Assembly: GCA_030587605.1 (NCBI GenBank)
Contig: JAUQYT010000241.1
Span: 1-23,278, forward strand
Direction: 5' to 3'
DNA: 23,278 bases
Origin: Candidatus Njordarchaeum guaymasense
Lineage (GTDB): Archaea; Asgardarchaeota; Njordarchaeia; Njordarchaeales; Njordarchaeaceae
Positions 6,972-14,656 of the stretch are shown here, in pieces; position 1 is the first letter of the stretch, and every line of letters starts with the position of its first letter. The notes below the pieces were generated by a model that searched no databases, was not told the origin of the DNA, and was given only the letters and a program-made list of their open reading frames with translations. The translations under genes and the position numbers were made by a program.

Positions 6972-8651
6972 CTAGTCTTCTTCTCCGCCAGGTGGTGCTC
7001 CTCCTGGAGGCTTGCCAGGTCCACCTGCGCCTTTGGCTTTGCCTGAGGCTATTACGTCGTCTATTCTTAGGATCACTTCTGCTGCTTCTGTTGCTGATTT
7101 CATTGCCTGTTGTTTAACTCTTAGCGGTTCTAATACGTTCAGTTCTAACATGTCAGTGACTTTTTCAGTTTCGCCCAAGACGTGAACACCGGCCCAGCGT
7201 TCTCCCTTGTCATGTCGCTTTCTTAGCTCTCCTAGTACCTCAAGTACGTCGAATCCAGCGTTCTCGGCTAGTGTTCTTGGGATTATTTCTACGGCGTTTG
7301 CGTAAGATCTAACAGCTAGCTGTTCCCTACCCGAAAGTGTGTCTGCATACTCCCTGAGTTGTCTTGAGATCTCTAGCTCAGGCGCTCCACCGCCTGCAAC
7401 CATTTTTCCATCTTCGACAGCGTCTCTGACGACGCATAATGCGTCGTGGAAAGCTCTTTCAGCTTCAGCAACAATTCTCTCTGTTCCGCCTCTAATCAGT
7501 ACGTTTACGGCCTTTGGAGACTTGCAGCCTTCAATGAAAGTCATTTTGTCGTCTCCAATCTTTCGCTCTTCAACACTTTGAGCGTAGCCTAAGTCATCGG
7601 ATGTCAAGTCATCCATTGTATTAGCTACCTTGGCTCCTGTTGCTCTGGCGAGTTTCTCCATGTCAGATTCCTTGATCCTGCGTATGGCTACGATGCCTTC
7701 CTTGGCTAAGTAGTGTTGCGCTACGTCGTCTATCCCCTTCTGGCAAAGGACTACGTTCGCTCCAGTTTCTTTGATTTTGTCGACCATGCCTTTCAGTATA
7801 TTTGTTTCCTCGTCTAGAAATGCCCGCATCTTGGTTGGGTCTGTAATGTTGATCTTTGCCGTAACCTCTGTCTTTTCAACTTCAAGTGGACATGAAAGCA
7901 GTGCTATCTTGGCGTCTTCGATTATCTTCGGCATTCCTGGGTGAACAACTTCTTTGTCGAGTACGAGACCATTGATTAGTTGGGTATCTCCGATTGCCCC
8001 GCCCTGCTTCTTGTCAACTTTGATGTAGTTTATGTCTGCCTTGAGGGCTCCGTCAACCTTTTCGGCTATCTGCTTAACAGCCTTCAAAGCTAAATTCGCT
8101 AGGAATTCAGCAGACCCCGCGACCAACTTGCTTCTCATCGAGGTTGTCGCTATTCTCCTAAGATTCTCTTCGTCGTTAAGGGTCACAGGAAGTGCAATCT
8201 CATCAAGGATCTCAAGAGCCTTACTCTGACCTTTTCTATATCCATCCAAAATGACGGTGGGGTGCAGTCCCATGTTTATTAGTTCCTCGGCTTCCTTCAG
8301 AAATGCGGCTGATAGTACCACCGCTGTGGTCGTGCCGTCCCCAACCTCATTGTCAACGGACTTTGAGATTTGAACCATCATTTTGGCAGCTGGGTGTTGA
8401 ACGTCCATCTCCTTTAGTATCGTCGCACCGTCGTTTGTTACTGTGACATCGCCCATGGTGTCCACGAGCATCTTGTCCATGCCTTTTGGACCGAGTGATG
8501 TCTTGATAGTCTCTCCGATTGCGCGAGCAGCCATGATGTTTGCTCGTTGTGCGTCTCTACCGATGCTTCGATTCGAACCTTCTTTTAGTATGAGAACTGG
8601 TGTTCCTTCCCTTGTTTGCATTCCCACAGTTCGATACACCTCTTCACTCAT
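6972..8651 (-). CDS. ths: Thermosome (group II chaperonin) subunit, acidic-tail paralogue
   Basis: This is the first gene of the chaperonin pair, 559 residues. It carries the same landmarks as the downstream copy: L-G-P-K-G-M-D-K-M-L at 53-62, N-D-G-A-T-I-L at 73-79, G-D-G-T-T-T at 104-109 and G-G-G-A-P-E. It is clearly a paralogue, not a recent duplicate, since many positions differ throughout. Its tail is shorter and ends in Gly-Glu-Glu-Asp, while the partner has Gly-Met repeats. The N terminus is about ten residues longer than the partner's. The ATG start has no strong Shine-Dalgarno sequence, and the predicted leader is about 70 nt and pyrimidine-rich in the mRNA. A strong TATA box lies upstream. 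Thermosome genes are commonly heat-induced in archaea, but no specific operator can be assigned here. Confidence 0.97.
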   Translation of the reverse strand: MSEEVYRTVGMQTREGTPVLILKEGSNRSIGRDAQRANIMAARAIGETIKTSLGPKGMDKMLVDTMGDVTVTNDGATILKEMDVQHPAAKMMVQISKSVDNEVGDGTTTAVVLSAAFLKEAEELINMGLHPTVILDGYRKGQSKALEILDEIALPVTLNDEENLRRIATTSMRSKLVAGSAEFLANLALKAVKQIAEKVDGALKADINYIKVDKKQGGAIGDTQLINGLVLDKEVVHPGMPKIIEDAKIALLSCPLEVEKTEVTAKINITDPTKMRAFLDEETNILKGMVDKIKETGANVVLCQKGIDDVAQHYLAKEGIVAIRRIKESDMEKLARATGAKVANTMDDLTSDDLGYAQSVEERKIGDDKMTFIEGCKSPKAVNVLIRGGTERIVAEAERAFHDALCVVRDAVEDGKMVAGGGAPELEISRQLREYADTLSGREQLAVRSYANAVEIIPRTLAENAGFDVLEVLGELRKRHDKGERWAGVHVLGETEKVTDMLELNVLEPLRVKQQAMKSATEAAEVILRIDDVIASGKAKGAGGPGKPPGGAPPGGEED

Positions 8652-8663
8652 CTATTTCAATTC

Positions 8664-8692
8664 ACAATAGAGTAGAATAGAGAATAGAATAC
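8664..8692 (-). repeat. Short tandem AATAGAG/GAATAGA units in the thermosome leader
   Basis: The plus strand reads AATAGAG (8666-8672), GAATAGAG (8675-8682) and GAATAGAAT (8682-8690). In the mRNA this gives a run of TCTATT units 15-40 nt before the start codon. It lies within the predicted untranslated leader. Confidence 0.45.
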
Positions 8693-8745
8693 CGTCATGC
8701 ATCTGTCCTAGTCCGTCTATGCACGAAAATAGCGAATAAAACTTC

Positions 8746-8753
8746 TATATAAA
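8746..8753 (-). promoter_or_regulatory. TATA box of the thermosome operon
   Basis: The minus strand reads TTTATATA preceded by an A-rich BRE-like stretch (ACACAAAA). This fits the archaeal consensus closely and places transcription start near 8724, about 70 nt before the ATG at 8651. Confidence 0.65.
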
Positions 8754-8817
8754 TTTTGTGTTGAGCGTCCCTGTTTCAATTCTGGAGCACCGAGTAGAGC
8801 GGAGAACAACCCATGGT

Positions 8818-9393
8818 TTACTTAGCCGCGGCTGATGTTATCTCTGAGGCAATTGCCTCAAGAACACAAGTTGCAGATATCTCAAACACTATTCGGTTAG
8901 ACGGTAGGTAGCTCCCAGTGAGCTGAGTACTCAAGTACGAGTCTTCGTCTGTGGATTCAGCTGATGTAGCTTTGATCATCAACATAGAGTCAGCTAACTT
9001 GCTTATCGGGGATCCCTCGGATGAGGTTACCGCTATTATCTTTGCTCTAGCTTTTTCTTTTGCAATTTTTGCGGCTTCAACTAGCAAGGGTGTTTTTCCA
9101 GATCCTGTTATCGCTATGAAGAGATCATTCTTCTCCACTGCCGAGGTTATCGTCTCACCTATAACGAAAACAGTGTATGTGAGTTCAGCTAGTCGCATTG
9201 CGAAAGCTCTTGCGACCAAGCCTGATGGACCCTCACCCATTAGGAACACTTTCCTATTGTTTTTCTTGGCATCAACAAGAAGTGATACCATCTTTTTGAT
9301 CTGAGTTTCATCGAGGGAGCTGATGGCCTCCTTAACGTCTTCGGTTATTTCCTTTGCTGCAGAGAGAGACCTGCTCAATACTAGTCTCACCAT
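8818..9393 (-). CDS. SIS-domain sugar-phosphate isomerase, 6-phospho-3-hexuloisomerase-like
   Basis: The protein has 191 residues from the ATG at 9393. The SIS-fold motif G-E-G-P-S-G-L-V-A-R-A-F-A-M-R-L at about 53-68 closely resembles the G-x-G-R-S-G-x-x-x-R-x-F-A-M-R-L of 6-phospho-3-hexuloisomerase (PHI, HxlB). It is followed by F-V-I-G-E-T and the sugar-phosphate loop T-G-S-G-K-T at 96-101. A Glu in F-E-I-S-A-T (Glu171) sits where PHI has its catalytic Glu. PHI converts 3-hexulose-6-phosphate to fructose-6-phosphate in the archaeal ribulose monophosphate pathway. However, the Arg of R-S-G is replaced by Pro, and the usual C-terminal extension with the conserved H-x-N-L-E is missing, so the substrate is uncertain. 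No hexulose-phosphate synthase lies nearby. An upstream TTG at 9420 would add nine residues and lies only about 5 nt from the predicted transcription start. Confidence 0.8.
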   Translation of the reverse strand: MVRLVLSRSLSAAKEITEDVKEAISSLDETQIKKMVSLLVDAKKNNRKVFLMGEGPSGLVARAFAMRLAELTYTVFVIGETITSAVEKNDLFIAITGSGKTPLLVEAAKIAKEKARAKIIAVTSSEGSPISKLADSMLMIKATSAESTDEDSYLSTQLTGSYLPSNRIVFEISATCVLEAIASEITSAAAK

Positions 9394-9445
9394 TCCCCTA
9401 TAATTGCAAACGCCAACCAATCAGTCCTTTAGTAAAATGGTATAG

Positions 9446-9453
9446 CTAAATAA
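9446..9453 (-). promoter_or_regulatory. Possible TATA box of the SIS-domain gene
   Basis: The minus strand reads TTATTTAG. Transcription would start near 9425, which leaves a leader of about 30 nt for the ATG at 9393. Confidence 0.3.
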
Positions 9454-9552
9454 CGTTTTCTAAATATGACGTTTCAAAGCGTCCTTATCGCTAGTACCGA
9501 GGTTCTGCTACCTTATGAAGACTCCCTATTCCGTTCCAGGTACTTAGAAAGG

Positions 9553-9559
9553 TTAATTA
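9553..9559 (+). promoter_or_regulatory. Possible TATA box of the winged-helix gene
   Basis: TTAATTA lies about 25 nt upstream of a transcription start near 9580. The leader would then include the AGGAG ribosome site at 9590-9594 and exclude the GTG at 9575. Confidence 0.3.
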
Positions 9560-9601
9560 GAACGTAGTCTCCTAGTGCCACAAAAATACAGGAGCTGGCA
9601 A

Positions 9602-9922
9602 GTGCCAATGACTTCTTCTAAGGTTACAAAGCAATCCAAAGCAAAAACCTCTGAACCTGATGAAGGTCGACTCGAGTCAGAGGTTCTTTCTGTTATCGAG
9701 GATGAATCTCACCGACCTAGCGCAATAACCAGTGCTCTGCATAAAAAATATGATCAGAACACCATTCTCAAGTCGCTGCTGAAACTCGAAAAAGAAGGAA
9801 AGGTAGAAAGGGAAAGCAAGAAAGCGTGGATCGCCAAGGGCAAGGGCAAGGGCAAAGAGAAGGAGAAAGGAAAAGAGAAAGAGAAGGAAAAGGACAAGGA
9901 GAAAGACAAATCCAAGAAATAG
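9602..9922 (+). CDS. Small winged-helix protein with a Lys/Glu-rich C-terminal tail
   Basis: The protein has 106 residues from the GTG at 9602, which lies 7 nt after an AGGAG ribosome site. The ATG at 9608 and the GTG at 9575 are alternatives. Residues about 24-79 read as a winged helix: an amphipathic helix E-S-E-V-L-S-V-I-E-D, a second segment P-S-A-I-T-S-A-L-H-K-K-Y, a recognition-type helix N-T-I-L-K-S-L-L-K-L-E-K-E-G, then a wing K-V-E-R-E-S-K-K-A-W-I. Residues 79-106 are a low-complexity tail of K-G-K, K-E-K and K-D-K units with no hydrophobic residue. The layout resembles linker histone H1, but no homology is claimed. It may be a DNA-binding chromatin or transcription protein. The tail is encoded by a purine-only-looking tract at about 9833-9919. 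Its neighbours on both sides are on the other strand, so it is a single-gene unit. Confidence 0.7.
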   Translation: MPMTSSKVTKQSKAKTSEPDEGRLESEVLSVIEDESHRPSAITSALHKKYDQNTILKSLLKLEKEGKVERESKKAWIAKGKGKGKEKEKGKEKEKEKDKEKDKSKK

Positions 9923-9940
9923 CGGAGGAGTTCCGCTCCT
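9922..9940 (+). terminator. Possible hairpin terminator between winged-helix gene and carB
   Basis: Two mutually exclusive stems overlap right after the stop codon: GCGGA/TCCGC (9922-9926 with 9932-9936) and AGGAG/CTCCT (9926-9930 with 9936-9940). A T-rich tract follows later at 10001-10012. It lies between convergent genes and could serve either strand. Confidence 0.35.
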
Positions 9941-10028
9941 AGAAACTACTGGACTAGTTTTACCTTTGCATCTACTTCTAGCTTTGAGGTTCAAGGACGG
10001 TTTCTCTTTTTGTAGAATGACAGCATCT

Positions 10029-13000
10029 CTACCACAGCCTCCACGGTATACTCTCCATATACTTGTTCAATGGTTTTAGGATAAGCTGAATCTTTCTTCC
10101 GTCATTGTTTCTTCTTGACTCTGCTTCTATTGCTTGAGCAAGTTCTTTTACAAGTTGAAGGTTAGTGAAGACTGGTATGTTGAATTCGACAGCCTTTCTT
10201 CGCATTACGTACTCGTCATCCATCATTGATGCGTATTTGTCCATCGTGGTTGCAGATGTTATGTTTATGATTATGTCCAGCTTGCGGTTCGTAATGTAAT
10301 CCACCAAGTTTGGTTTTCTGTATGGCTCGCTGATCTTGTACAGGGTCTGCACTTTCACGTCGCTTGATTTTAGTGCTTCGGCCGTGTGTTCTGTTGCATA
10401 TACTTCGTAGCCTGCTTCTTCGAAAGTCTTCACTATGGGGACTATCTCTTCTTTAAGTCTTCTGCCGCCTGCGCTTACAAACAGCTTGCCGCCATTGGTT
10501 GGTATGAGAGTTTCAGCAGAGTAGAGACTCATTAGAAGAGTTCTGTGGAGGTCTTCTCCGAGGCAAGCGACTTCCCCGGTACTCATCATCTCCACGTTTA
10601 GAATCGTGTCAGCTCCATCCAACCGCATAAATGAGAACTGAGGAACCTTGACCCCGAAATGTGGGGGTGGGATAAACTTCTCTGGGAGAGCGAAGTCCCT
10701 GAGTTTCTTTCCCAGCATGAATGCTGTAGCTAAGAGTACTAGGTTGATTCCAGTCGTCTTGGAAACGAAGGGTAGGCTTCTGGATGCGCGCAGATTGCAC
10801 TCAATGACGAAAACCTCTCCGTCCTTGACGAGGTACTGGACATTGAATGGCCCACAGATCCTCAAAGCTTTGGCTATCTTGGTTGTGTATTCTTCTATGG
10901 TTTTGATCACGTGGTCCTCCAATGAGGTGGGAGGGATTGTCATCGTTGCGTCGCCGCTGTGGACACCTGCCGATTCGATATGCTCTATTATAGCCCCTAT
11001 CAGCACGTCTCCCCCGTCGCATACGGCATCTACTTCGCACTCTTTGGCGTTCTCAATAAACTTGCTAATTACAACAGGATGATCCTCAGATACCTGTGTC
11101 GCTAACTTCAGAAAGCTTTCCAGCTGTCCCTCATCCATAGCTACCCGCATAGCAGCGCCGGACAACACGTACGATGGTCTAAGTAGAACTGGGAATCCTA
11201 TCTCCTTGGCGAATTTCTCTGCGTCTTCCATACTTGTTAGCTTCATCCATGTTGGTTGAGGGATGCCGAGTGAAACGAGTAGACCACTGAACTTTGACCT
11301 GTCTTCAGACCTATCGATGTCTTCGGCTGTAGTTCCAAGTATTTGGATCCCGCACTGCGACAAGGGTAGGGCTATGTTGTTTGGCGTTTGACCTCCCACG
11401 CTGACTATTACTCCCGAGGGCTTCTCTTTCTCACATATATCGGTAACCCTCTCGAAACTTAGCTCTTCGAAATAGAGCTTATCAGCAACATCATAGTCAG
11501 TTGATACAGTCTCCGGGTTACAATTTATGATAATCACTTGGTCCACATTCAACTTTTTCAGCGCCCAAACGGTGTTTACGCATGAGTTGTCGAACTCAAC
11601 GGAAGAACCAATCCTATAGGTTCCAGAACCCAGTACCGCCACCTTCTTTCCGTCAAAGTTGAAAGATATATCATCCTCGATTCCACCGTAGGTCAGGTAG
11701 AGGTAATTTGTTTGGGCCTCCCATTCCGCTGCGAGGGTGTCAATCTGCCTCACGACTGGAACTATTTCAAAGTTCTTCCTCATCTCTCTAACAACGTTCT
11801 CCTTAGTTTTCAAACAGCGCGCAATCTGGAGATCTGAAAAACCGATTTCCTTCGCCCTACGAAGGACACTAGCTAGTTCTTCTTTCTGAGCTTCTTGTCC
11901 TATGTGGGTTGATCTTAGTTTCTTCTCCATTTCGATTATTACAGCGATCTTGCATAGAAACCATTCATCGATTCCCGTAAGCTTGTAGATTTTTCTGATG
12001 GTGAATCCTTGCTTCAATGCTTTCGCTATTTTGAAGAGACGCTCGTCGGTGGGGTTTGCAAGGGCGCCTTCAAGTTCCCTCACGCCTTCGTACTCTTCTT
12101 CTCCGTTGTTACATACAAGCCCGACTTTCCCAATCTCTAACATTCTTACAGCTTTCTGGAGCGCTTCTTCGAAACATGTTCCGATGCCCATGACTTCGCC
12201 GACGGATTTCATCTGCGTCCCTATGTGTCGATCTGCTCTGGGAAACTTCTGCAAGTCCCACCTAGGAATCTTGACGACTATGTAGTCAAGTGCTGGCTCG
12301 AAACACGCTGTGGTGAGTTTGGTTACTTTGTTTACGAGTTCAGTCAGAGAGTAGCCTATAGCCAACTTCGCCGCGATGAAAGCAAGAGGGTACCCAGTTG
12401 CCTTTGAAGCCAATGCCGATGACCTCGAGAGCCGCGAATTGACTTCAATGACTCTATACTCATCTGAGACTGCACTTAATGCAAATTGGACGTTACACTC
12501 CCCGACTATCTTCAAGGTTCGGACAACTCTAAATGCGATGTCCCTCAATAGTTGATACTCGTCATCATTCAGTGTCTGTGATGGGGCAACAACTATTGAG
12601 TCACCAGTGTGGACACCCATGGGGTCAACGTTCTCCATATTACACACGGCGATGCAGTTGTCCGCGTAGTCGCGGCAAACTTCGTACTCAACTTCCTTCC
12701 AGTGCCCAAGGTACTCTTCAACAATCACCTTTCTGATCATACTCTGCGCGAGTCCCCGAGTAGCGACCTCACTAAGTTGCTCCTCATTTTTGGCTACTCC
12801 AGACCCCTTACCTCCAAGCGTGTAAGCAACGCGAACCATGACTGGGTAACCAATTTCCTCACCTATCCTAAGGGCTTCGTCCACCGAAGTAGCTATTCTG
12901 CTTCTTGGCACCGCGATATCTTCTCGAAGCATCGCCTCCCGGAACCGTTCTCTGTCATCGGCTACCTCAATCGATTCTATCGAGATACCTAGAACCCGAA

Positions 13001-13337
13001 CATTGTATTTTTCGAACGCACCTCGTTTTGCCAACTGAATGCCACAGTTGAGCGCAGTCTGACCCCCAAATCCGAGGAGAATGCCGTCGGGTCTCTCGCT
13101 TTCCATTATCTTTTCGACGTAGCCTGCCTCAATCGGTGCAAGGTAAACCTTGTCCGCTATTCTGGGGTCGGTTTGTATTGTGGCAATGTTTGGGTTGACT
13201 AGGATGGTCTCGATCCCTTCTTCTCTCAGGGCTTTGAGTGCTTGGGAGCCTGAGTAGTCGAACTCTCCTGCTTCACCGATCTTGATCGACCCACTGCCAA
13301 GAACCATCACTTTCTTGATGTTGGTTATTCGAAGTAT
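10029..13337 (-). CDS. carB: Carbamoyl-phosphate synthase large subunit, probable AUA start
   Basis: Both ATP-grasp halves of CarB are present. The first begins with V-M-V-L-G-S-G-S-I-K-I-G-E-A-G-E-F-D-Y-S-G, the second with V-A-V-L-G-S-G-T-Y-R-I-G near the middle, and a C-terminal MGS-like allosteric domain (F-V-S-A-G-G-R-R-L onward) closes the protein. It uses two ATP, bicarbonate and ammonia from CarA to make carbamoyl phosphate for pyrimidines and arginine. The first ordinary start codon in frame is the GTG at 13310, but it would remove nine conserved N-terminal residues and has no ribosome site. The frame runs on upstream to the carA stop at 13353-13355. An ATA codon at 13337-13335 aligns exactly with Met1 of E. 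coli CarB and lies 9 nt after GGAGGA. I therefore extend the gene to 13337, giving 1102 residues. It follows carA in the same operon. Confidence 0.95.
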   Translation of the reverse strand: MLRITNIKKVMVLGSGSIKIGEAGEFDYSGSQALKALREEGIETILVNPNIATIQTDPRIADKVYLAPIEAGYVEKIMESERPDGILLGFGGQTALNCGIQLAKRGAFEKYNVRVLGISIESIEVADDRERFREAMLREDIAVPRSRIATSVDEALRIGEEIGYPVMVRVAYTLGGKGSGVAKNEEQLSEVATRGLAQSMIRKVIVEEYLGHWKEVEYEVCRDYADNCIAVCNMENVDPMGVHTGDSIVVAPSQTLNDDEYQLLRDIAFRVVRTLKIVGECNVQFALSAVSDEYRVIEVNSRLSRSSALASKATGYPLAFIAAKLAIGYSLTELVNKVTKLTTACFEPALDYIVVKIPRWDLQKFPRADRHIGTQMKSVGEVMGIGTCFEEALQKAVRMLEIGKVGLVCNNGEEEYEGVRELEGALANPTDERLFKIAKALKQGFTIRKIYKLTGIDEWFLCKIAVIIEMEKKLRSTHIGQEAQKEELASVLRRAKEIGFSDLQIARCLKTKENVVREMRKNFEIVPVVRQIDTLAAEWEAQTNYLYLTYGGIEDDISFNFDGKKVAVLGSGTYRIGSSVEFDNSCVNTVWALKKLNVDQVIIINCNPETVSTDYDVADKLYFEELSFERVTDICEKEKPSGVIVSVGGQTPNNIALPLSQCGIQILGTTAEDIDRSEDRSKFSGLLVSLGIPQPTWMKLTSMEDAEKFAKEIGFPVLLRPSYVLSGAAMRVAMDEGQLESFLKLATQVSEDHPVVISKFIENAKECEVDAVCDGGDVLIGAIIEHIESAGVHSGDATMTIPPTSLEDHVIKTIEEYTTKIAKALRICGPFNVQYLVKDGEVFVIECNLRASRSLPFVSKTTGINLVLLATAFMLGKKLRDFALPEKFIPPPHFGVKVPQFSFMRLDGADTILNVEMMSTGEVACLGEDLHRTLLMSLYSAETLIPTNGGKLFVSAGGRRLKEEIVPIVKTFEEAGYEVYATEHTAEALKSSDVKVQTLYKISEPYRKPNLVDYITNRKLDIIINITSATTMDKYASMMDDEYVMRRKAVEFNIPVFTNLQLVKELAQAIEAESRRNNDGRKIQLILKPLNKYMESIPWRLW

Positions 13338-13346
13338 CGATCTTTT

Positions 13347-13352
13347 TCCTCC
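13347..13352 (-). promoter_or_regulatory. Ribosome binding site of carB
   Basis: GGAGGA directly follows the carA stop codon. It is 9 nt upstream of the ATA at 13337 but 36 nt upstream of the GTG at 13310, so it supports initiation at or near the ATA. Confidence 0.6.
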
Positions 13353-14519
13353 TCAAGCTTTCTTCTTGACCCGCCTCACGAACACGTCGAATAGGAATTC
13401 AAGTTCACTTGGACCAGGAGAATGTTCAGGATGATGCTGGATGGACATCGCTCTAATTGAGTCGTGCTTGACCCCCTCAACTGTTCTGTCATTCGCATTC
13501 AAGAAAGAGACCGATAGACCAGTCTTTCCAAGTGAGGCTGGATCGACAGCAAAGCCGTGGTTCGCACTCGATATGTAGCATCGCCCAGAGGAAAGGTCAA
13601 TTATTGGAGAGTTGACGCTTCTATGCCCGAACTTTAGCTTGTAGGTAGATCCACCCATCGCTAACGCGAAGACTTGGTTACCAAGGCATATGGAGAACAT
13701 CAGCAACCTTTCATCAAGCAGTTCCCTCACGGTCTCTATTGTCTTAACGCACATCTTAGGGTCGCCAGGACCATTGCTAACCATGAAGCCATCAGGCTTA
13801 AACTCAAGGATCTCATCTTCAGCCACGTTGAACGGAACTTTGACGACCCTCAGATTCCTTTCAAGCAACTTTCTCACAATTGATGTTCTAGCACCACAGT
13901 CAACTAAAACAACGGTAGGTTTACTACCATCACCACCATCGCCATAAATCACGGGTTCTCTAATTGATACTTCGGCGACAAGATCTCTACTATTCGGATC
14001 CTCGACATTCTGAGCTACCTTCAGTAACCTGTCAAGATCGAGTTCCTCCCCTTCATCGCAAACTTCTAATACACCCAACATAACGCCATGAACTCGCAAT
14101 CGCTTAGTCAGAGCCCTAGTGTCGACACCACATATTCCTGGAATCCCTTCAGACCTCAACCATTCATCAAGCGAGGATTTCGACGACCAATGACTTGGCG
14201 ATTCGCAAAATTCATGAACAACTAGGCCTTTCACCTTAATTGAATCAGACTCAAACCATTTCGGAAGGTTCCAAGAGTCTACTTCTCTGGTGGAGGGAAC
14301 ACCGTAGTTCCCGATTAGGGGATACGTGAATACCAGCATCTGTCCCCAGTATGATGGGTCGGTGAGCGCTTCATTGTAGCCATACATCGCTGTGTTGAAC
14401 ACAACTTCACCAGAAACCCTGACGGGAGCACCAAAACCAAAACCTCGGAAAACGGTTCCATCTTCGAGAACAAGGGCAGCCTTCATTCTTCCTTGGTGCC
14501 CCAACGCATCCAAAAACAT
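13353..14519 (-). CDS. carA: Carbamoyl-phosphate synthase small subunit (glutaminase)
   Basis: The protein has 388 residues from the ATG at 14519. The N-terminal CarA domain starts at K-A-A-L-V-L-E-D-G-T-V-F and includes G-E-V-V-F-N-T-A-M-Y-G-Y-N-E-A-L-T-D-P-S-Y. The class I glutamine amidotransferase domain follows, with nucleophile Cys278 in S-I-C-L-G-N-Q and the His363/Glu365 pair in Q-H-H-P-E-H-S-P-G-P. It hydrolyses glutamine and passes ammonia to CarB. Family alignment favours starting at Met12 (ATG at 14486), where M-K-A-A-L begins. The upstream ATG lies only about 6 nt from the predicted transcription start, so either could be used. It is the first gene of the carAB operon, and the stop is followed at once by the carB ribosome site. 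Confidence 0.97.
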   Translation of the reverse strand: MFLDALGHQGRMKAALVLEDGTVFRGFGFGAPVRVSGEVVFNTAMYGYNEALTDPSYWGQMLVFTYPLIGNYGVPSTREVDSWNLPKWFESDSIKVKGLVVHEFCESPSHWSSKSSLDEWLRSEGIPGICGVDTRALTKRLRVHGVMLGVLEVCDEGEELDLDRLLKVAQNVEDPNSRDLVAEVSIREPVIYGDGGDGSKPTVVLVDCGARTSIVRKLLERNLRVVKVPFNVAEDEILEFKPDGFMVSNGPGDPKMCVKTIETVRELLDERLLMFSICLGNQVFALAMGGSTYKLKFGHRSVNSPIIDLSSGRCYISSANHGFAVDPASLGKTGLSVSFLNANDRTVEGVKHDSIRAMSIQHHPEHSPGPSELEFLFDVFVRRVKKKA

Positions 14520-14545
14520 AACCCTCTGAATTGGGGGAGAAAGTT

Positions 14546-14555
14546 GCTTATAAGC
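14546..14555 (-). promoter_or_regulatory. TATA box of the carAB operon
   Basis: A palindromic GCTTATAAGC preceded by GAAAT on the minus strand matches the archaeal BRE/TATA pattern. Transcription should start near 14525, making the mRNA almost leaderless for the ATG at 14519 or giving a leader of about 40 nt for the ATG at 14486. Confidence 0.65.
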
Positions 14556-14608
14556 ATTTCTTCTTGGAGCGAAAATATGCTAGAAAAATCCCACACGATG
14601 AAGTGACA

Positions 14609-14638
14609 AGAAAAAGAAAACACAACACGGTCGTGGTG
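14609..14638 (-). terminator. Likely terminator after the CooT-like gene
   Basis: On the minus strand an imperfect stem (CACCAC paired with GTTGTG, one mismatch) is followed by the pyrimidine run TTTTCTTTTTCTT. It lies 20-50 nt after the stop at 14657 and separates this gene from the carA promoter. Confidence 0.45.
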
Positions 14639-14656
14639 CTCTTGTCGACGCGGCGT

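Noticed and set aside
8568..8578. GATTCGAACC, similar to a tRNA T-loop
   Set aside because: It lies inside conserved thermosome coding sequence and no acceptor, D or anticodon stems can be drawn around it.
9677..9994. Minus-strand frame rich in Leu and Phe opposite the Lys/Glu tail
   Set aside because: It is the mirror of the purine-rich tract and would look hydrophobic by chance.
13670..13690. Asn instead of His in the CarA motif CLGNQ
   Set aside because: The nucleophile Cys and the distant His/Glu pair are intact, and to my knowledge CLGNQ is a known CarA variant; not a sign of inactivity.
14521..14656. Search for a C/D box guide RNA or tRNA in this and the other gaps
   Set aside because: No properly spaced C and D boxes and no cloverleaf could be drawn in any gap.
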